A DNA stretch of 64,000 nucleotides. It comes from Sitta carolinensis (lineage: Eukaryota; Chordata; Aves; Passeriformes; Sittidae). The stretch lies in the NCBI GenBank assembly GCA_032173965.1, contig CM063292.1, forward strand, positions 3,486,001 through 3,550,000, read 5' to 3'. This document shows, one piece after another, positions 60,514-64,000 of this stretch. Made by a program: the position numbers and the translations under genes. The notes beneath the pieces are model-generated. The model ran no database searches, was not told the origin of the DNA, and saw nothing but the letters and a program-made list of their open reading frames with translations. The stretch's first letter is position 1. Every line of letters begins with the position of its first letter.

Positions 60514-61530
60514 GCCTGGAGACCCCACCAAACCTGTCCACACGGGGAACTGAGCCTGGAGACCCCACCAAACACATCAAATACATCCACACTGGGAACT
60601 GAGCCTCGAGACCCCACCAAACACATCAAATACATTCACACTGGGAACTGAGCCTGGAGACCCCATCAAACACATCTACACAGGGAACTGGGCCTGGGGA
60701 CCCCATCAAACACATCAAATACATCTACACAGGGAACTGAGCCTGGAGACCCCACCAAACACATCAAACACATCAAACACATCTACACAGGGAACTGAGC
60801 CTGGAGACCCCACCAAACGCATCTACATGGGGAACTGATCCTGGAGACCCCACCAAACACATCAAATACATCCACACTGGGAACTGAGCCTCGAGACCCC
60901 ACCAAACCTGTCCACATGGGGAACTGGGCCTGGAGACCCCACCAAACACATCTACATGGGGAACTGGGCCTGGGGACCCCATCAAACACATCTACACAGG
61001 GAACTGATCCTGGAGACCCCACCAAACACATCTACACGGGGAACTGATCCTGGAGACCCCATCAAACACATCAAATACATTCACACTGGGAACTGAGCCT
61101 GGAGACCCCACCAAACACATCTACATGGGGAACTGGGCCTGGGGACCCCATCAAACACATCAAATACATCTACACAGGGAACTGAGCCTGGAGACCCCAC
61201 CAAACACATCTACACAGGGAACTGAGCCTCGAGACCCCACCAAACACAACTACATGGGGAACTGGGCCTGGAGACCCCACCAAACACATCTACACGGGGA
61301 ACTGAGTCTCAAGACCCCATCAAACCTGTCCACATGGGGAACTGGGCCTGGGGACCCCATCAAACACATCAAATACATTCACACTGGGAACTGAGCCTGG
61401 AGACCCCATCAAACACATCTACATGGGGAACTGGGCCTGGGGACCCCATCAAACACATCAAATACATCTACACAGGGAACTGAGCCTGGAGACCCCACCA
61501 AACACATCCACACAGGGAACTGATCCTGGC
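60483..61530 (+). repeat. 40/49-bp minisatellite containing the KCNG4 stop codon
   Basis: The array begins inside the last codons of KCNG4 (from SPIKYIYTGN) and continues for about 1 kb. It has 24 copies of GGAACTG. Short units are 40 bases (CACATCTACACGGGGAACTG plus AGCCTGGAGACCCCACCAAA); long units have a 9-base insertion (an extra ATCAAATAC) and are 49 bases. The first GGGAACTGA is the genuine end G-N-stop. Later units carry TGA or, in seven cases, TGG at the stop position. Since neither unit length is a multiple of 3, the frame rotates along the array. It lies in the 3' UTR if KCNG4 transcripts extend this far. Confidence 0.95.
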
Positions 61531-61766
61531 CTGGGGTGCTCCCAAAAACACCAGTAGAAATGTGCACGTGTGTGTCAGCAACATCCACAAAGCAAAGCAA
61601 CAACACAGGTTACAGTGCTCTCCCCTCTCCTGGCATAGGTATAAGCAGCAGCCAACCCAACAGAGCCAGCTCCAAAAAATCCCCATGGAGCTGGAGGTTG
61701 GGAGAATGTGAAAAATTCAAGAGTTTATTCAGTGATAAATGCTCATTCTTCGCTATGACTACTAAG

Positions 61767-61772
61767 AATAAA
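61767..61772 (+). terminator. Candidate KCNG4 polyadenylation signal AATAAA
   Basis: This is the first AATAAA downstream of the minisatellite, about 1.25 kb after the stop codon. Further AATAAA hexamers lie at 62022-62027 and near 62225. Which one is used cannot be read from the sequence. Confidence 0.35.
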
Positions 61773-63225
61773 CTGTCTCTACCGCTGGTGCATCTTGCTG
61801 AATACCTAATACTCAGTGAGTAACAAACAAACCAGCTTCTGTTGGCACAAGCACACTTGTTATTTGATTTGCCTTTGAGTTTCCAATGTTCTTGCAATGA
61901 ATATCCTGAGCCAGGCGTTAGGACACATCTTTTCAAGGCTACACACCAATGTGGTCATCCACAGTTCATCCACCAGGCATACAAATCTGAATTCTGTATT
62001 TAAAGCCAGTAACAAGCTTAAAATAAAACTGCTGTGTGTGACAGCTTTCAAAGTTTGCCTGTAGCCAGATGATCAATCTGTACCTAACAAGTTGCACTGC
62101 TTTATATAAAGCACATACTGTTTGCAAGAGCATTTGCTTGAAATGCAGTTGTGGTCTGCAGACTGTAAACATATCATACTAGACAGCAAAAGTCTTCAAA
62201 CTTCTTTTTCATATAATTATTTAAAATAAAAAAAGCCCAAGCTTACTGACCATATGAAAATGCCTTGGTGTTATATTTTTTTGTTGAATGGTGATGGTTT
62301 CTTTGGAAGAAAGATAAAAAAAAAGGCTTCTTGAAAATGTGATGATAGCTCAGAAGTATCCAAAAGTATAAACAGTAAAAAATGAGGGGAATGATTGCCA
62401 GATGCAGTGGGAGTGATTTCCTTATGGGAATGGGAGATGCCCCTTTTGGGTTCCCATGTACAGCCGGGCTTTGCAGAGGTCAGAAGCTCTCCTTTAAGGA
62501 GGGACAGGATGGTTTTGTACAATTTGACCCTTTGGTGTGAGTGTGGTCAGTGAGTTCCAAACAGGACACAGAGGCCAGGTGTGCACAGACACCTGTGTGT
62601 TCAGGGCTCAGGTCAGTGTGAGAGCCCTCTTGACCCACAGGGCTCTGACACAATGACTTTTGGGTATGCATTTAAGCACAGAGATTAATCAAGGCCTAAA
62701 TTAGTTTTTAATCAGATTTTTCAGCTTTCATTACTCCATTTCTTAAATCTTGCCAAGGCCCCCATGTCCTTGTGACGGGGCAAAGCTGTGGGTGACCATT
62801 CCCCAGGGGCAGCTTTAGGCTGGCACCAGTCCTGCCCAGCCTGGTGCCATCAGGAGCCTGGGGACACTCCCAGCACTGCCCCAGCTCACGGGACATGCAA
62901 ACCCAGGCACCTGCAGAGTTCTGCAGCCTCCTGCAGCCATTTGGGAGCCTTGCTGCTGAGCTGCTGCCCTCCCTCCTGCACAGCTGAGGTAGAGAAAAGC
63001 ACAGTTGTTGGCACAACTGGGATGACGTGACTGGAATTAATCTCTTGGGCTTATCTTGCTATTGACCTTATGATTCAAACCAGAGAAACTGCAGTGGATT
63101 ATTCCCGGGGATGTTCCAACAAGTTGACTTTAGATGACAGGCATTTACATTTGTCCCATTAAATGTGCAATTTCTGCTGGTTTGTGCACAGGTCCATCTG
63201 ATGTTTTATTTTTCACAAATAGCAC

Positions 63226-63256
<31 letters not shown>

Positions 63257-64000
63257 GTAGCTCTCTACAGTAGGTCCAGTGAGATGGTAAATCAGACAAA
63301 ATCCTGGTCTGGACTATGAACCACACCTCTCCAGGGTTCTGTGAGTGGTGATGCCACCTGCATTTCTCTGGAGATTGTGCCCCTCTGCTCTGGCAGTGCC
63401 AAATCAGGGCTTGTTCCAGCTGACTTGTGGCTGCTGGGACACAAATCCTGATGCAGAATTGCTGCAGCCTTAAAAAAAACCAAAAAACAAAAACACTTCT
63501 CCACACACATTGGAGTTGCAAAAATCAGGTAAGGCAGCTGATTTGTTTTTTCCAAGTAACAATTTCCTTATTAGACCAGGAGTCAGTTCAACATGGTTGC
63601 ACATAAAATTAGCCCAGCCACAAAATTCTAAATTAGCCAGTTCTACAAATGCACATATCTGGTGAAATATGGGGGTTTTACTGCTCAAGTGCTTGTAACA
63701 GCTCCATGTCCAACAGGTGCTGTGATGTAGGTGGGGCTGTGGACAGTGACAGAAATCCAAACCCTGACTCAGTCAAATGTTTAACTCCGTGTGAGTTCCA
63801 AAACACAGCCCAAGAGTGTGCTGAATCACAGAGTACAAATAAACAAACAAAGCACCAGCGTCTGACAGGGATAGGACTATTTGCACTTCCAGCAGAGTTC
63901 GGACCATCACCCATATTGCTGATTTTAAATCTCCTCTAATAGCTGGGTCTGGGCTGCACCAGCTCTCACAGGAAAAAGTCCTGCATGATTCATTGTGTTA
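61773..64000. other. Downstream flank, no gene recognised
   Basis: This is 3' UTR or intergenic DNA. A T27 run lies at 63226-63252. No exon of a neighbouring gene (ADAD2 or TAF1C would be expected from mammalian order) was recognised, and no transposon end was clear. Confidence 0.45.

Noticed and set aside
59902..60543. 213-codon frame on the minus strand
   Set aside because: It is the antisense shadow of GC-rich KCNG4 exon 2 and runs into the minisatellite.
61125..61394. Repetitive frame ending IHTGN downstream of KCNG4
   Set aside because: It is made wholly of minisatellite units derived from the KCNG4 stop region and has no independent start or promoter.
1..64000. CRISPR arrays, tRNA or rRNA genes, bacterial operons
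   Set aside because: The tandem repeats here have no spacers and belong to minisatellites. No cloverleaf or rRNA core sequence was seen, and the gene structure is that of a vertebrate.

Overview
The window is animal nuclear DNA, most likely from a bird and probably a songbird or other neoavian. The main evidence is one spliced vertebrate gene with textbook GT-AG junctions, several 3' ends of CR1 LINEs (the dominant avian retrotransposon), retroviral-type LTRs, and low gene density with many homopolymer runs. No operon, CRISPR array, tRNA or rRNA gene was seen. The species call is inferred from repeat types, not from a marker gene.

Layout. Positions 1-46,000 are a gene desert on the 5' side of the gene. 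It holds three of the four CR1 3' ends recognised here, two diverged copies of one LTR family (10.8 and 16.4 kb), a solo LTR (31.96-32.52 kb) next to AT-rich and LTR-like sequence, two minisatellites (17-bp units at 15.0 kb, 60-bp units at 26.6 kb) and a few stretches that look like non-coding regulatory DNA. Positions 46.0-47.3 kb are GC-rich and hold the likely promoter region and 5' UTR of the gene. Positions 47,328-60,513 are KCNG4, a voltage-gated potassium channel modifier subunit (Kv6.4): coding exon 1 encodes the N-terminus, T1 domain and S1. It is followed by an 11.65-kb intron, and coding exon 2 encodes S2-S6, the pore and the C-terminus. Positions 60.48-61.53 kb are a roughly 1-kb minisatellite whose unit contains the end of the KCNG4 reading frame and its stop codon. 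The remainder to 64,000 is 3' UTR or intergenic sequence.

Points of interest. Exon 2 carries two single-base deletions, both a missing C before TGG, which break the frame just before S4 and again at the end of S5. All surrounding protein sequence is otherwise intact, so consensus errors are at least as likely as true gene loss. The tandem array built on the gene's own stop codon is the most unusual structure here. No new multi-gene system was found; the remaining findings concern regulatory motifs, repeats and assembly quality.
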